A stretch of DNA of 64,000 nt from Thermobifida halotolerans (GCF_003574835.2 NZ_CP063196.1:1736001-1800000); one strand, 5' to 3'; shown: positions 41,319-51,496, numbered from the stretch's first letter. Translations and numbers: made by a program. Notes: generated from the letters alone by a model not told the origin.

Positions 41319-42776
41319 TCAGTCCCGCCAGCCCAGCCGCGCGGCCGCCGCCGCCCAGGCCGCCTCGTCGCCGGAGGGCTCGTGGCGGCGCACCTGCTGG
41401 GTGGCGGCGGTCAGGGCGCGCATCCGCTCCAGGTCGCCGACGAGTCCGGCGGCGCGGGCCTGGACCAGCAGGTTGCCGATGGCGGTGGCCTCCACCGGCC
41501 CGGCCAGCACCGGCAGGCCCACCGCGTCGGCGGTGAGCTGGCACAGCAGTTCGTTGCGCGCTCCCCCGCCCACGACGTGCACCACGGACACGTCGCGGCC
41601 GGTCAGTCGGGCCGCGGTGCGGATGACGCGGCGGTGCGCCAGCGCCAGGCTCTCCAGGACGCAGCGCAGCACCGCCGCGTGCCCCTGCGGGGGCCGCTGG
41701 CCGGTTGCGCGGCAGTACTCGGCGATGCGGGCGGGCATGTCACCGGGCGGCAGGAAGCGCGGGTCGTCGGGGTCGACGAGCGCGGCGAACGCGGGCTCCT
41801 CGGCGGCCCGGGCGAGCAGGTCGGGCAACTGGTCGGCGGTCATGCCCCAGGTGCGCAGGCTCTCGTTGACCAGCCACAGCCCCATGACGTTGCGCAGGAA
41901 CCGGACGGTGCCGTCCACGCCGAGTTCGTTGGTGAAGTTCGCGGCGCGCGCGGCCTCGGTGCGCAGCGGCGCGTCCAGTTCCAGTCCGGCCAGCGACCAG
42001 GTGCCGCAGGAGATGTAGGCGAAGTCGGGGACGGTGGCGGGCACGCCGACGACGGCGGAGGCGGTGTCGTGGGAGGCGACCGCGACCACGGGCACGCCGT
42101 CCAGGCCGGTGGCCTCGGCGACCTCCGGCAGCAGCGGCCCCAGCGGGCTGCCGGGTTCGCGCAGCGGCGGCAGGATCGCGGGGTCGGCGCCGACCTCGGC
42201 GGCCAGGGCGGTGTCCCAGGAGCGCGTGGCCACGTCGAGCAGGCCGGTGGTGGAGGCGTTGGTGACCTCCGCGCCGATACTGCCGGTCAGCCAGTAGCCG
42301 ATGAGGTCGGGGACGAGCAGCAGGGTGCGGGCGGCGGCCAGGGCGGCGGTGCCGCGCGCGGCGGCGAGCTGGAAGACCGTGTTGAACGGCAGGAACTGCA
42401 GTCCGTTGACCGCGTAGAGCCGGTCGGCGCCGAGGCGTTCGGCCGTGCTCGCGGCCACGCCGTCGGTGCGCGCGTCGCGGTAGTGGTGGGGTAGGCCCAG
42501 CAGGGCGCCGTCGCCGTCGAGCAGGCCGTAGTCCACCGCCCAGGAGTCCACCCCGATCGAGGCGGGGGCGTGCTCGGCGGCCCGGCGCAGGCCGTGCCGG
42601 ATCTCGCGGTAGAGGCCGACGACGTCCCAGTGCAGGCCGTCGGGCAGGGGGACGCCCCCGTTGGGGAACCGGTGGACCTCGGTGAGGGCGAGTTCGCGGG
42701 CGCCGATCCGGCCGGCGACGACGCGTCCGCTGGACGCGCCCAGGTCCACGGCGGCGAAGGAGCGGGAGGCGGTCAT
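41319..42776 (-). CDS. rhaB: Rhamnulokinase RhaB
   Basis: 485 residues, FGGY family. It has AAVDLGASSGRVV (phosphate 1; 'GASSGR' is typical of rhamnulokinases), ASIGVDSWAVDYGLLD, AVNGLQFLPFNTVFQL, VPDFAYISCGTWSLAGLEL and VHVVGGGARNELLCQLTADA. The enzyme phosphorylates L-rhamnulose to L-rhamnulose-1-phosphate with ATP. It is the last gene of the operon, 100 bp after rhaD, and converges with the TIGR03086-type gene. Confidence 0.93.
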   Translation of the reverse strand: MTASRSFAAVDLGASSGRVVAGRIGARELALTEVHRFPNGGVPLPDGLHWDVVGLYREIRHGLRRAAEHAPASIGVDSWAVDYGLLDGDGALLGLPHHYRDARTDGVAASTAERLGADRLYAVNGLQFLPFNTVFQLAAARGTAALAAARTLLLVPDLIGYWLTGSIGAEVTNASTTGLLDVATRSWDTALAAEVGADPAILPPLREPGSPLGPLLPEVAEATGLDGVPVVAVASHDTASAVVGVPATVPDFAYISCGTWSLAGLELDAPLRTEAARAANFTNELGVDGTVRFLRNVMGLWLVNESLRTWGMTADQLPDLLARAAEEPAFAALVDPDDPRFLPPGDMPARIAEYCRATGQRPPQGHAAVLRCVLESLALAHRRVIRTAARLTGRDVSVVHVVGGGARNELLCQLTADAVGLPVLAGPVEATAIGNLLVQARAAGLVGDLERMRALTAATQQVRRHEPSGDEAAWAAAAARLGWRD

Positions 42777-42876
42777 GGGGGCCTTTCCACTGGGTTCGAC
42801 TCGGGAAGCTGCGGGAACGGGGGTGTCCCGCCGCCGGGGGAGGTCGGCCCGGCGGCGGGACGTCCGCGGACGGGCC

Positions 42877-44928
42877 TCAGCGTAGGAACGCCGCCGCCAC
42901 GCCCGCGTCCACGGGGACGTGCAGGCCGGTGGTGTGGCTCAGCTCGCCCGCGGTCAGCGCGAAGACCGCGTTGGCCACGTGTTCGGGCAGCACCTCGCGC
43001 TTGAGCAGGGTGCGCTTGGCGTAGAAGGCGCCGAGTTCCTCCTCGGGCACGCCGTAGACGGCGGCGCGCTGGGCGCCCCAGCCGCCGGCGAAGATGCCGG
43101 AGCCGCGCACCACGCCGTCGGGGTTGACGCCGTTGACGCGGATGCCGTGCTCGCCGAGTTCGGCGGCCAGCAGCCGCACCTGGTGGGCCTGGTCGGCTTT
43201 GGCCGCGCCGTAGGCGATGTTGTTGGGCCCGGCGAACACGCCGTTCTTGCTGCAGATGTAGACGATGTCGCCGCCCATGCCCTGCTCGGTCATGACGCGC
43301 GCGGCCTCGCGGGAGACCAGGAAGGAGCCGCGGGCCATCACCGAGTGCTGGACGTCCCAGTCGGCGGTGGTGGTCTCCAGCAGCGGCTTGGAGATGGACA
43401 GTCCCGCGTTGTTGACGACCAGGTCCACGCCGCCGTAGGCGAGCACGGTCTCGCGCAGCGCGGCGGCGATCTGGGCCTCGTCGGTGACGTCCACGGCAAC
43501 CGGGATGGCGACGTCGCGCGGCCCGATCTCGGCGGCGACCTTCGCGGCGGCGTCGGCGTCGCGGTCGGCGACGGCCACGCACGCGCCCTCGGCGGCCAGC
43601 CGCAGCGCGATGGCGCGGCCGATGCCCGAGCCCGCGCCGGTCACGAACGCCACGCGGGTGGCCAGCGGCTTGGGCTTGGGCATGCGCTGGAGCTTGGCCT
43701 CCTCCAGCGCCCAGTACTCGATGCGGAACTTCTCCGACTCGTCGATGGGCGCGTAGGTGGAGACGGTCTCCGCGCCGCGCATGACGTTGATGGCGTTGAC
43801 GTAGAACTCGCCCGCGACCCGGGCGGTCTGGGCGTCCTTGCCGAAGGAGAACATGCCCACCCCGGGCACCAGCACGATCGCCGGGTCGGCGCCGCGCATG
43901 GCCGGGGAGTCGGGGGCGGCGTGCCGCTCGTAGTAGGCGCGGTAGTCCTCGCGGTAGGCGGCGTGCAGTTCCTTCAGCCGCTCGACGGTCTGCTCCAGCG
44001 GCGCCGACGGAGGCAGGTCCAGCACCATGGGGCGGACCTTGGTGCGCAGGAAGTGGTCGGGGCAGGAGGTGCCCAGCGCGGCCAGGCGGGGGTGCTCGGC
44101 GCGGGCGACGAAGTCGAGCACGACGTCGGAGTCGGTGTAGTGGCCCACCTGCGGCCGGTCGGTGGAGGCCAGGCCGCGCAGCACGGGGAACAGTGCGGCG
44201 GCGCGGGCGCGGCGTTCGGCCTCGGGCAGGGGCGCGTAGCCGTCGACGACCTCGCCGAAGGGGTGGGCGTCGGTGGCGCGTGCGGCGATGAACTCCTCGG
44301 CGGTGCGGATGATCTCCAGGGAGTGGGCCTCGCACTCCTCGGAGGTCTCACCCCAGGCGGTGATGCCGTGTCCGCCGAGGATGACGCCGATGGCCTGCGG
44401 GTTGGCGGCCTTGATGGCGGCGATGTCCAGGCCGAGTTGGAAGCCGGGGCGCCGCCACGGCACCCACACCACGCGGTCGCCGAAGCACTCGGCGGTGAGC
44501 GCCTCGCCGTCGGCGGCGCAGGCCAGTGCGATCCCGGAGTCGGGGTGCAGGTGGTCCACGTGCGCGGCGTCGACGAGGCCGTGCATGGCGGTGTCGATGG
44601 AGGGCGCGGCCCCGCCCTTGCCGTGGGCGCAGTAGTCGAACGCGGCGACCATCTCGTCCTCGCGCTCCTCACCCGGGTAGACGCCGGTGAGTGCGCGCAG
44701 CCGGTCCAGGCGCAGCACGGCCAGTCCGCGTTCGGTGAGCGTGCCCAGGTCGCCGCCGGAGCCCTTGACCCACATCAGTTCCACCGGGTCGCCGGTGACG
44801 GGGTCGGTGTCGGTTCCCTTGGCGGAGGTGTTTCCGCCCGCGTAGTTGGTGTTGCGCGGATCCGCGCCGAGTCGGTTGGAGCGTTCGATGAGCGCTTCGA
44901 CCTGCGGATGCGAGGAGAGGGAGGACAT
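42877..44928 (-). CDS. rhaD: Bifunctional rhamnulose-1-phosphate aldolase/short-chain dehydrogenase
   Basis: 683 residues. The N-terminal about 410 residues are a class II aldolase/adducin domain (NYAGGNTSAKGTD, MWVKGSGGDLGTL, DAAHVDHLHPDSGIALAC with the Zn-binding His pair). It cleaves L-rhamnulose-1-phosphate to dihydroxyacetone phosphate and L-lactaldehyde. The C-terminal about 260 residues are a short-chain dehydrogenase (FVTGAGSGIGRAIALRLA, NNAGLSISKPL, catalytic YGAAKADQ), expected to oxidise or reduce lactaldehyde. This fusion (YuxG/RhaD type) is standard in actinobacterial and Bacillus rhamnose loci. It lies between the isomerase and kinase genes. Confidence 0.93.
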   Translation of the reverse strand: MSSLSSHPQVEALIERSNRLGADPRNTNYAGGNTSAKGTDTDPVTGDPVELMWVKGSGGDLGTLTERGLAVLRLDRLRALTGVYPGEEREDEMVAAFDYCAHGKGGAAPSIDTAMHGLVDAAHVDHLHPDSGIALACAADGEALTAECFGDRVVWVPWRRPGFQLGLDIAAIKAANPQAIGVILGGHGITAWGETSEECEAHSLEIIRTAEEFIAARATDAHPFGEVVDGYAPLPEAERRARAAALFPVLRGLASTDRPQVGHYTDSDVVLDFVARAEHPRLAALGTSCPDHFLRTKVRPMVLDLPPSAPLEQTVERLKELHAAYREDYRAYYERHAAPDSPAMRGADPAIVLVPGVGMFSFGKDAQTARVAGEFYVNAINVMRGAETVSTYAPIDESEKFRIEYWALEEAKLQRMPKPKPLATRVAFVTGAGSGIGRAIALRLAAEGACVAVADRDADAAAKVAAEIGPRDVAIPVAVDVTDEAQIAAALRETVLAYGGVDLVVNNAGLSISKPLLETTTADWDVQHSVMARGSFLVSREAARVMTEQGMGGDIVYICSKNGVFAGPNNIAYGAAKADQAHQVRLLAAELGEHGIRVNGVNPDGVVRGSGIFAGGWGAQRAAVYGVPEEELGAFYAKRTLLKREVLPEHVANAVFALTAGELSHTTGLHVPVDAGVAAAFLR

Positions 44929-44989
44929 CCCCGGTTCCCTTCCGGTGTGGTTGTCGGATGGTGGTTCGGACGGTGGTCTCGGATGGCGG

Positions 44990-46156
44990 TCAGGCTCCCC
45001 AGCCCGCCTGCTGGCCGCCGACGCGTTCGGCGGCGACCCGCTCGGCGTAGCCGGAGCGGGCGAAGGCGGCCATGGGGTCGGGGTCCAGGCCCTGCTCGGT
45101 GCGCAGTTCGGTGAGCAGGGGGCGCACGTCGGTGTTGTAGGCGTCCATCAGGACCGCGTTGGCGGCGAGTACGTCGCCCGCCTCCTGGGCCGCGGCGAGC
45201 GCGTCGGCGTCGACCAGGAGGGCCTTGGCGGTGGCCTCCTGGACGTTGAGCACGGAGCGGATCTGGCCGGGGATCTTGGGTTCGATGTTGTGGCACTGGT
45301 CGAGCATGAACGCCACGCCTGCGGCCGGGTCGTAGCCGCCGCCCCGGATGACCTCGTGCATGATGCGGAAGAGCTGGAAGGGGTCGGCGGAGCCGACCAT
45401 GAGGTCGTCGTCGGCGTAGAAGCGGGAGTTGAAGTCGAATCCGCCGAGCTTGTTCTCGCGCAGCAGGAAGGCGACGATGAACTCGATGTTGGTGCCGGGC
45501 GCGTGGTGGCCGGTGTCGACCACCACCTGGGCCTTGGGGCCCAGGCGCAGGCAGTGGGCGTAGGCGGTGCCCCAGTCGGGTACGTCGGTGGTGTAGAAGG
45601 CGGGTTCGAACAGCTTGTACTCCAGCAGGAGGCGCTGGCCGTCGCCGAGGCGGGCGTAGACCGCCTCCAGGGCCTCGGCGAGCCGGTCCTGGCGGGCGCG
45701 GATGCTGTCCTGGCCGGGGTAGTTGGTGCCGTCGGCGAACCACAGTTTGAGGTCGCGCGATCCGGTGGCGTCCATGATGTCGACGCATTCGAGCAGGTGG
45801 TCCAGGGCCTTGCGGCGTACCCGGGGGTCGGGGTTGCAGACGCTGCCGAGCCGGTAGTCGTCGTCCTGGAAGACGTTGGCGTTGATCGCGCCGATGCGCA
45901 CGCCCAGGTCGGCGGCGTGGGCGGCCAGGGCCGCGTAGTCGTCGACGCGGTCCCAGGGGATGTGCAGGGCCACGGTGGGCGCGATCCCGGTGTGGTGGTG
46001 CACCTGGGCTGCGTCGGCGATCTTCTCCTCGGGGGTGCGGGGCACTCCGGGTTGGGGGAACACCTTGAAGCGGGTGCCGCTGTTGCCGAACGCCCACGAG
46101 GGCAGTTCGATGGCCTGGTGGGCCAGCGACTCCTTGACTGCGCTGAGGTCGGGCAC
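44990..46156 (-). CDS. rhaI: L-rhamnose isomerase (RhaI type)
   Basis: 388 residues from GTG at 46156, with AGGAG eight bases upstream. A TIM-barrel isomerase: LPSWAFGNSGTRFKVFPQPG, DLGVRIGAINANVFQDDDYRLGS, LKLWFADGTNYPGQDSI, LLLEYKLFEPAFYTTDVPDWGTAY, VVDTGHHAPGTNIEFIVAFLL and GGFDFNSRFYADDDL. The Glu, Asp and His residues in these stretches match the Mn/Co ligands of Pseudomonas-type RhaI. It converts L-rhamnose to L-rhamnulose. A LacI-type operator lies between it and rhaM. Confidence 0.93.
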   Translation of the reverse strand: MPDLSAVKESLAHQAIELPSWAFGNSGTRFKVFPQPGVPRTPEEKIADAAQVHHHTGIAPTVALHIPWDRVDDYAALAAHAADLGVRIGAINANVFQDDDYRLGSVCNPDPRVRRKALDHLLECVDIMDATGSRDLKLWFADGTNYPGQDSIRARQDRLAEALEAVYARLGDGQRLLLEYKLFEPAFYTTDVPDWGTAYAHCLRLGPKAQVVVDTGHHAPGTNIEFIVAFLLRENKLGGFDFNSRFYADDDLMVGSADPFQLFRIMHEVIRGGGYDPAAGVAFMLDQCHNIEPKIPGQIRSVLNVQEATAKALLVDADALAAAQEAGDVLAANAVLMDAYNTDVRPLLTELRTEQGLDPDPMAAFARSGYAERVAAERVGGQQAGWGA

Positions 46157-46172
46157 GGATGGGACTCCTGAG

Positions 46173-46184
46173 TGAATCGTTTCA
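46173..46184. promoter_or_regulatory. LacI-type operator upstream of rhaI
   Basis: TGAATCGTTTCA is a near-palindrome with a central CG, the hallmark of LacI/GalR-family operators (TGAAnCGnTTCA). It sits 17 bp upstream of the rhaI start inside the operon, so it may drive or repress an internal promoter. It is probably bound by the LacI protein encoded divergently from the ABC genes. Confidence 0.6.
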
Positions 46185-46221
46185 AAACGGGGTGCGGTGG
46201 TCTTCGGGGACCGCCGCGGCC

Positions 46222-46539
46222 TCAGTCGAGGTGGAAGACCTCGGTGAGGGGGACCATGGCGGCGTCGGGGCGGCCGTCGAGGCCCTCGAAGAAGGGCGCC
46301 ATCTCGCGCTGCCAGCGCTCGTTGACGTCGGTGCGCTCCATGGCGGCCCGCGCCGCGGCGAAGTCCTCGGTCTCCAGGTAGCCGACGAGCAGGCCGTCGT
46401 CGCGGCAGAACAGCGAGTAGTTGCGCCAGCCCGCCGCACGCAGGGCGTCCAGCATCTCGGGCCACACCGCGGCGTGGCGTTCGCGGTACTCGGCGAGCCG
46501 GTCGGGTCTGACCTTGAGCAGGAAGCAGACGCGCTGCAC
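46222..46539 (-). CDS. rhaM: L-rhamnose mutarotase RhaM
   Basis: 105 residues from GTG at 46539 with AGGAG upstream. QRVCFLLKVRPDRLAEYRERHAAVWPEMLDALRAAGWRNYSLF, then VGYLETEDFAAARAAM and a final FHLD are the RhaM ferredoxin-like fold, with catalytic His in ERHAAVWPEM. The enzyme interconverts alpha- and beta-L-rhamnose to feed the isomerase. Confidence 0.92.
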   Translation of the reverse strand: MQRVCFLLKVRPDRLAEYRERHAAVWPEMLDALRAAGWRNYSLFCRDDGLLVGYLETEDFAAARAAMERTDVNERWQREMAPFFEGLDGRPDAAMVPLTEVFHLD

Positions 46540-46614
46540 GGGGCTCCTCTCTCCGGTCGGGTGGGGTACGCGGGGGTGGCCCCGGCAGGGTGCTGCCGGG
46601 GCCACCGGGGGTGA

Positions 46615-47691
46615 CTAGAAGTCGTAGTCGTCGATGTTGTCGGCGTTGAAGCGGGTGGGCTCGCCGAGGACGATCTCGCCGTTCTCGCCGATCTCGTACT
46701 CGCCCAGGCGTCCGGCGGTGAAGGTCTGGCCCGACTCACCGGTGATCTGTCCGGCGGCCAGTGCCGCGCCCGTGTATCCGGCCAGGTAGGCCATGTCCTT
46801 GGGGTTCCACAGCGCGAACTCCTCGACGGTGCCGTTCTCGACGTACTCGCGCATCTGGTTGGGCGTGCCCAGGCCGGTGAGGGCGACCTCGCCCTTGTAC
46901 TCGGAGTCGCTGAGGTAGCGCGCCGCCGCGGCCAGGCCGACGGTGGTGGGCGAGACCACGCCCGCCAGGTCGGGGTGGCTCTGCAGCAGGCCCTGCATCT
47001 CCTGGAAGGACTTCTGGTCGTCGTCGTTGCCGTAGACGGTGTCCACCACCTCGATGTCGGCGTAGTCGGGGTTGGTGGACAGCTCCTCCTCCATCAGCTC
47101 CAGCCAGAGGTTCTGGTTGGTGGCGTTGGGGGTGGCCGACAGGAAGGCGATCTCGCCCTCGCCGCCGATCTGCTCGGCGATCATCTCGACCTGGACCTTG
47201 GCCAGTCCCTCGGCCGAGGCCTGGTTGACGAAGGCGTCACGGCACTCGGGCGCGGTGTCGGAGTCGTAGGTGACGACCTTGGCCCCGGCCTGGCGCGCGG
47301 AGTTGAGCGCCGAGCACACCGCGTTGGGGTCGTTGGCCGCGATGACGATGACGTCGGAGCCCTGCTGGCTGAGGGTGTTGATGTAGCTGACCTGGGAGGA
47401 GGCGTTGGCGTCGGAGGGGCCGACCTCCTTGAACTCCGCGCCCAGCTCCTCGGCCACCTCGGCGCCGCCGGTGTTGGCGAAGGTGAAGTAGGGGTTGTTG
47501 AGCTGCTTGGGCAGGTAGCTGATGGTCAGGCCCTCGGGGATCTCGGCGTTGGGGTCGGCCTCGCCGCCCGCGCCGACCGCCGTCGTCTCCTCTTCCTCGC
47601 CGCGGGTGGTGCCGCCGCAGGCGGAGACGGCCAGCAGCAGACCCGCTGCCGCTCCGGCGGCGATACCGCGGGTCAGTCGGTTGCGAAACAT
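46615..47691 (-). CDS. rhaS: Rhamnose ABC importer, substrate-binding lipoprotein (RhaS)
   Basis: 358 residues with a lipoprotein signal peptide ending in AVSACGG (lipobox about residue 25). A periplasmic-binding-protein type 1 domain follows: ISYLPKQLNNPYFTFANTGGAEVAEELG, GSDVIVIAANDPNAVCSALNSARQ, EIAFLSATPNATNQNLWL, GVVSPTTVGLAAAARYL and ALTGLGTPNQMREYV. This matches the rhamnose-specific subgroup of family-2 sugar-binding proteins. It is the fourth gene of the operon. Its ATG overlaps the permease stop by one base. Confidence 0.9.
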   Translation of the reverse strand: MFRNRLTRGIAAGAAAGLLLAVSACGGTTRGEEEETTAVGAGGEADPNAEIPEGLTISYLPKQLNNPYFTFANTGGAEVAEELGAEFKEVGPSDANASSQVSYINTLSQQGSDVIVIAANDPNAVCSALNSARQAGAKVVTYDSDTAPECRDAFVNQASAEGLAKVQVEMIAEQIGGEGEIAFLSATPNATNQNLWLELMEEELSTNPDYADIEVVDTVYGNDDDQKSFQEMQGLLQSHPDLAGVVSPTTVGLAAAARYLSDSEYKGEVALTGLGTPNQMREYVENGTVEEFALWNPKDMAYLAGYTGAALAAGQITGESGQTFTAGRLGEYEIGENGEIVLGEPTRFNADNIDDYDF

Positions 47692-48734
47692 CAGATCACC
47701 TCTTGCTTGGTGCGGGTGTTGGGGGATGGGGTGACGGCCCGGCCGGGTGGCGGGGCCGTGGTCCGACGGCGCTGCCTGAGGCGGGCCGCGACGTTGGGGA
47801 CGACCACCGAGACGACCAGCAGCAGGCCGGTCACGATGGAGAGGGTGTCGGAGGAGACGTCGGCGAGCTGCAGGGCGTTGCGGATGGTGCCCAGCAGCAG
47901 GACGCCGCCCACCACTCCGGCCAGCGCGCCGCTGCCGCCGAAGATCGAGACGCCGCCGAGCAGCACCGCCGCGACCACCGACAGCTCCAGTCCGGCCGCG
48001 TTGTCGGCGCGGGCGCTGGCGTACTGGAGGGTCCAGAACACCCCGGCGGCGGCGGAGACCGCGCCGGAGGTGACGAACAGTCCCAGCTTGGTCCGCTGCA
48101 CCGAGATGCCGGAGAAGCGGGCGGCCTCGTCGTTGTTGCCGATGGCGTACAGGGCGCGGCCGACGGGGGTGGCGTGCAGCACCACGCCGAAGGCGAGGGC
48201 GAGCACGATGATCAGCAGCGCGATCCAGGGGATCTGGGTCTCGCCCAGGCGCGCGGTGGCTCCTCCGGTCCAGGAGAACGGGAAGTCGGCGACGGCCCGG
48301 TCGCCCAGCACCACGTAGGCCAGGCCCCGGTACAGCGCCATGGTGCCGATGGTGACCGCCAGTGAGGGCAGTCCCGCCACGGTCACCAGCAGGCCGTTGA
48401 CCGCGCCCAGGACCACGCCCAGGACCACGCACAGCGGGACGATGGTCTCCAGCGGCAGTCCCATGACCCACAGCTGTCCCATGACGGCGCTGGTCAGGCC
48501 CAGAATGCTGGCCACCGACAGGTCGATCTCGCCGGTGATGATGATGAGCGTCATGGGCAGCGCGATGATCGCGATCGCCGCGATGTCCAGGACGAGGAAT
48601 CCGGTGTTGCGGCCGCTGGCGAAGCCGTCCACCCAGAAGGACGCGGCGATCACGGTCACCGCCAGCGCTCCCAGGACGGACGCCTCCCTGGTGGCCAGTA
48701 GGCGGCGCAGGGCCGTGGTGGACTCAGGCGCCAC
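47691..48734 (-). CDS. Rhamnose ABC importer, permease (RhaQ/RhaP type)
   Basis: 347 residues, 8-10 membrane segments, BPD_transp_2 family. LPMTLIIITGEIDLSVASILGLTS, VNGLLVTVAGLPSLAVTIGTMALYRGLAYV, YAIGNNDEAARFSGISV and LLGGVSIFGGSGALAGVVGGVLLL are the family motifs. A GTG at 48734 was chosen because GGAGG lies eight bases upstream. Another in-frame GTG at 48743 overlaps that ribosome binding site. It overlaps the end of the preceding permease by 11 bp. Confidence 0.9.
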   Translation of the reverse strand: MAPESTTALRRLLATREASVLGALAVTVIAASFWVDGFASGRNTGFLVLDIAAIAIIALPMTLIIITGEIDLSVASILGLTSAVMGQLWVMGLPLETIVPLCVVLGVVLGAVNGLLVTVAGLPSLAVTIGTMALYRGLAYVVLGDRAVADFPFSWTGGATARLGETQIPWIALLIIVLALAFGVVLHATPVGRALYAIGNNDEAARFSGISVQRTKLGLFVTSGAVSAAAGVFWTLQYASARADNAAGLELSVVAAVLLGGVSIFGGSGALAGVVGGVLLLGTIRNALQLADVSSDTLSIVTGLLLVVSVVVPNVAARLRQRRRTTAPPPGRAVTPSPNTRTKQEVI

Positions 48735-49770
48735 GGGACTCACCTCCACGAAGTCGGCGTTCGGCGCGGACGGACAGCAGCCGGTCCATGCCGATCGCGA
48801 TGAGAATGAGCAGGCCGACCACCGCCTCCTGCCAGAATCCGTTGACCCGCAGGACCGGCAGCGCCGCTCCGATGGTGGTGAGCAGGACCGCGCCCAGCGC
48901 CGCGCCGAGCACGGTGCCGCTGCCGCCGAAGATCGCGACGCCGCCGACCACGGCCGCGGCGACGACTTCAAGTTCCAGACCTGTGCCGACGGTGGCGTCC
49001 AGGGTGCCGAAGCGGGCGGCGTAGCACACTCCCGCCAGGCCCGCCAGGGCCCCGTTGACGACGAAGGCGGAAAAGACCCTGCGGTCCACCGGGATTCCGG
49101 ACAGGCGCGCCGCGTCGGGTTCGGAGCCGATGGCGTAGAGTTCGCGTCCGCTGCGGTAGGAGGCCAGGTACCAGCCGACCACCGCGGCGACCAGGACCGC
49201 CGCCAGGGCGAGCACCGGAACACCCAGGACCGTCTGGCGGCCCAGCGCCAGGAAGGCGGAGGGCATGTCGGCGGCGTTGATCTGCCGGCCCGCGGCCCAC
49301 CAGTGGTCGACGCCGCGGAAGATGTAGAGCGTGCCCAGGGTGACGACGAGGGCGGGGACGCGGGCCGCGGCCACGAGCACTCCGTTGACGGCGCCGCACA
49401 GGGCGCCCACCAGGACGCCCGCCACGACGGCCACACCGACGGGCAGGTCGGGGAAGGCGACGAAGAGGCTGCCCACCGCGAACGCGGACAGGCCCAGGAT
49501 GGAGCCCACCGACAGGTCCACGCTGCGGGTGATGATGACCAGGGTCTGGCCCACAGCCAGAATGGTCAGCAGGGTCGCGCCCAGCAGCAGGTCGCGCACG
49601 CTCTGGGCGGACAGGAAGTTGGGGTTGACGACCGTGGTGACCCCGATCAGCAGCACCAGGGCCAGCAGGATGCCGGCCTCGCGCACCTGCCGGATGCGGC
49701 GTCCGGCCCCGGCGTCGCCGCCGCCGTGCTCCTTCAGGCGGGGTTCGGGCGTGGTGGTCGAGGCGCTCAC
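48724..49770 (-). CDS. Rhamnose ABC importer, permease (RhaP/RhaQ type)
   Basis: 348 residues, BPD_transp_2 family, about ten membrane helices: [80 protein letters not shown] and [24 protein letters not shown]. The first about 25 residues are hydrophilic. GTG start at 49770, overlapping the ATPase stop by four bases. Its paralogue follows directly, so the importer has a heterodimeric membrane channel. Confidence 0.9.
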   Translation of the reverse strand: MSASTTTPEPRLKEHGGGDAGAGRRIRQVREAGILLALVLLIGVTTVVNPNFLSAQSVRDLLLGATLLTILAVGQTLVIITRSVDLSVGSILGLSAFAVGSLFVAFPDLPVGVAVVAGVLVGALCGAVNGVLVAAARVPALVVTLGTLYIFRGVDHWWAAGRQINAADMPSAFLALGRQTVLGVPVLALAAVLVAAVVGWYLASYRSGRELYAIGSEPDAARLSGIPVDRRVFSAFVVNGALAGLAGVCYAARFGTLDATVGTGLELEVVAAAVVGGVAIFGGSGTVLGAALGAVLLTTIGAALPVLRVNGFWQEAVVGLLILIAIGMDRLLSVRAERRLRGGESRGA

Positions 49771-51284
49771 GCGGCCTCACCCCGCTGCCCCGTGGCCGCG
49801 TACATGACGGACTCCTCTGTGGCTTCGTCTCGGGAGAGTTCGGCGCTGATCCGCCCCTCGTGCATGACCAGCACCCGGTCGGCCATGCCGAGGACCTCGG
49901 GCAGCTCGCTGGAGACCATGACAACCGCCAGTCCCTGCCCCGCCAGTTGCGACAGCAGGCGGTGCACCTCGGACTTGGTGCCCACGTCGATGCCGCGGGT
50001 GGGCTCGTCGACGATGAGGACCTTCGGTTCGGTGGACAGCCACTTGGCCAGGACGACCTTCTGCTGGTTGCCTCCGGAGAGGGTGGACACGGCGTCGGTG
50101 AGTCGTCCGGCCTTGACCTGGAGGCGCTGGGCCCACTCCCGGGCGGCGCGCTCCTCGCTGCGGCCGCGCAGCAGGCCGAACCGGCTGAGCGGCCAGCGCC
50201 GGGTGAGGGTGGCGTTGCGCTCCACCGACATCTCCATGACCAGTCCCTGCTGGCGGCGGTCCTCGGGGACCAGGGCCACCCCGGCGGCCATGGCCGCCGA
50301 CGGGGAGCCCTTGCGCAGGGGTCGGCCGTTGACGCGGACGGTTCCGGAGTCGTAGGAGTCGACGCCGAAGACCGCGCGCATGACCTCGCTGCGGCCCGCC
50401 CCCACCAGGCCGGCCAGCGCCACGATCTCTCCGGCGCGGACCTGGAAGCTCACGTCGGAGAAGACGCCGGCGCGGGTGAGGCCGTCCACCCGGAGGACCA
50501 CGTCGCCCGGTTCGGTGTCCTGTTTGGGGAAGAGGGCGGTGACGTCGCGTCCCACCATCTTGCGCACGATCGTGTCGACGGTGAGCTCGGCGATGGGGTC
50601 GGTGGAGATGTACTGGCCGTCGCGCATCACGGTGACGCGGTCGCACAGGGCGAAGACCTCGTCGAAGCGGTGGGAGATGAACAGGATCGCCGCCCCGGAG
50701 TCGCGCAGCGAGCGCGCCACGGCGAACAGCCGCTCCACCTCCACTCCGGACAGCGCGGCGGTGGGCTCGTCCATGATCAGGACCCTGGCCTTGCGCGAGA
50801 GCGCCTTGGCGATCTCGATGAGCTGCTGGTCGGCGATGGACAGGCCCTTGGCGGGACGGGCCGGGTCGATGCGCACGCCCAGCCGGGCGAACAGCGCGTC
50901 GCAGGCGGCGTGCATGGCGGCCCTGTCGATGCGCCGTCCCCGCTTCAGCGGCTGGCGGCCCATGAAGATGTTCTCCGCCACCGACAGGTCGGGGAAGAGG
51001 GTGGGTTCCTGGTAGATGACGGCCACGCCGGCCTGCTGGGCGTCTGCGGGGCCGGTGAAGACCACCGGCTCACCGTCGACCTCGATCCGACCCTCGTCGG
51101 GCTGGTGCACTCCGGCCATGGTTTTGACCAGGGTGGACTTGCCCGCCCCGTTCTCTCCGCACAGCGCGTGGATCTCCCCCGCCCGCAGTCGCAGCGACAC
51201 GCCGCGCAGTGCCTGGACGTTCCCGAAGGACTTGGCGACGTCGACGAGTGCGAGCGGGGGCGACGGCGGAGGCTGTTGGGCCAC
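49767..51284 (-). CDS. Rhamnose ABC importer, ATP-binding protein (RhaT type)
   Basis: 505 residues with two nucleotide-binding domains, as in RbsA/MglA. The first has [16 protein letters not shown] (Walker A), [35 protein letters not shown] and [10 protein letters not shown]. The second has the degenerate [31 protein letters not shown] and [14 protein letters not shown] start at 51284 with GGAGG six bases upstream. First gene of the operon, divergent from lacI, with CG-centred operator-like palindromes between them. Confidence 0.93.
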   Translation of the reverse strand: MAQQPPPSPPLALVDVAKSFGNVQALRGVSLRLRAGEIHALCGENGAGKSTLVKTMAGVHQPDEGRIEVDGEPVVFTGPADAQQAGVAVIYQEPTLFPDLSVAENIFMGRQPLKRGRRIDRAAMHAACDALFARLGVRIDPARPAKGLSIADQQLIEIAKALSRKARVLIMDEPTAALSGVEVERLFAVARSLRDSGAAILFISHRFDEVFALCDRVTVMRDGQYISTDPIAELTVDTIVRKMVGRDVTALFPKQDTEPGDVVLRVDGLTRAGVFSDVSFQVRAGEIVALAGLVGAGRSEVMRAVFGVDSYDSGTVRVNGRPLRKGSPSAAMAAGVALVPEDRRQQGLVMEMSVERNATLTRRWPLSRFGLLRGRSEERAAREWAQRLQVKAGRLTDAVSTLSGGNQQKVVLAKWLSTEPKVLIVDEPTRGIDVGTKSEVHRLLSQLAGQGLAVVMVSSELPEVLGMADRVLVMHEGRISAELSRDEATEESVMYAATGQRGEAA

Positions 51285-51323
51285 GACGCCCTCCTTTGGT
51301 CTTCCTGAGCCACTCTCGTGGCA

Positions 51324-51333
51324 AAAACGTTTT
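51324..51333. promoter_or_regulatory. LacI-type operator before the rha ABC genes
   Basis: AAAACGTTTT is a perfect 10-bp palindrome centred on CG, 40 bp upstream of the ABC ATPase start. It is the AT-rich LacI-operator form. A similar CACGTTAAATG lies 10 bp further upstream. Confidence 0.55.
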
Positions 51334-51484
51334 AATGAAGAGCACGTTAAATGTCTCACACAAGACGCGTCAAGAGGGCAGCGCCAACCGGCTCCGACCT
51401 CCGCAGACCCGTCCGAGGCGGTTGCGGGACCACCGGGTTTCCAAAGTTTTCCCAACCTGGCGCCGTAAGGTGACGCACCGCTAT

Positions 51485-51496
51485 TGACACGTTTCA
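51485..51496. promoter_or_regulatory. LacI-type operator at the lacI promoter
   Basis: TGACACGTTTCA, again CG-centred, overlaps a TTGACA that can serve as the -35 element of the lacI gene. This suggests autorepression by the rhamnose LacI protein. Confidence 0.55.

Noticed and set aside
42919-46171. Several plus-strand ORFs of 400-700 codons opposite rhaD and rhaI
   Set aside because: Gly/Val/His-rich antisense frames of conserved minus-strand enzymes, with no family match and no ribosome binding sites.
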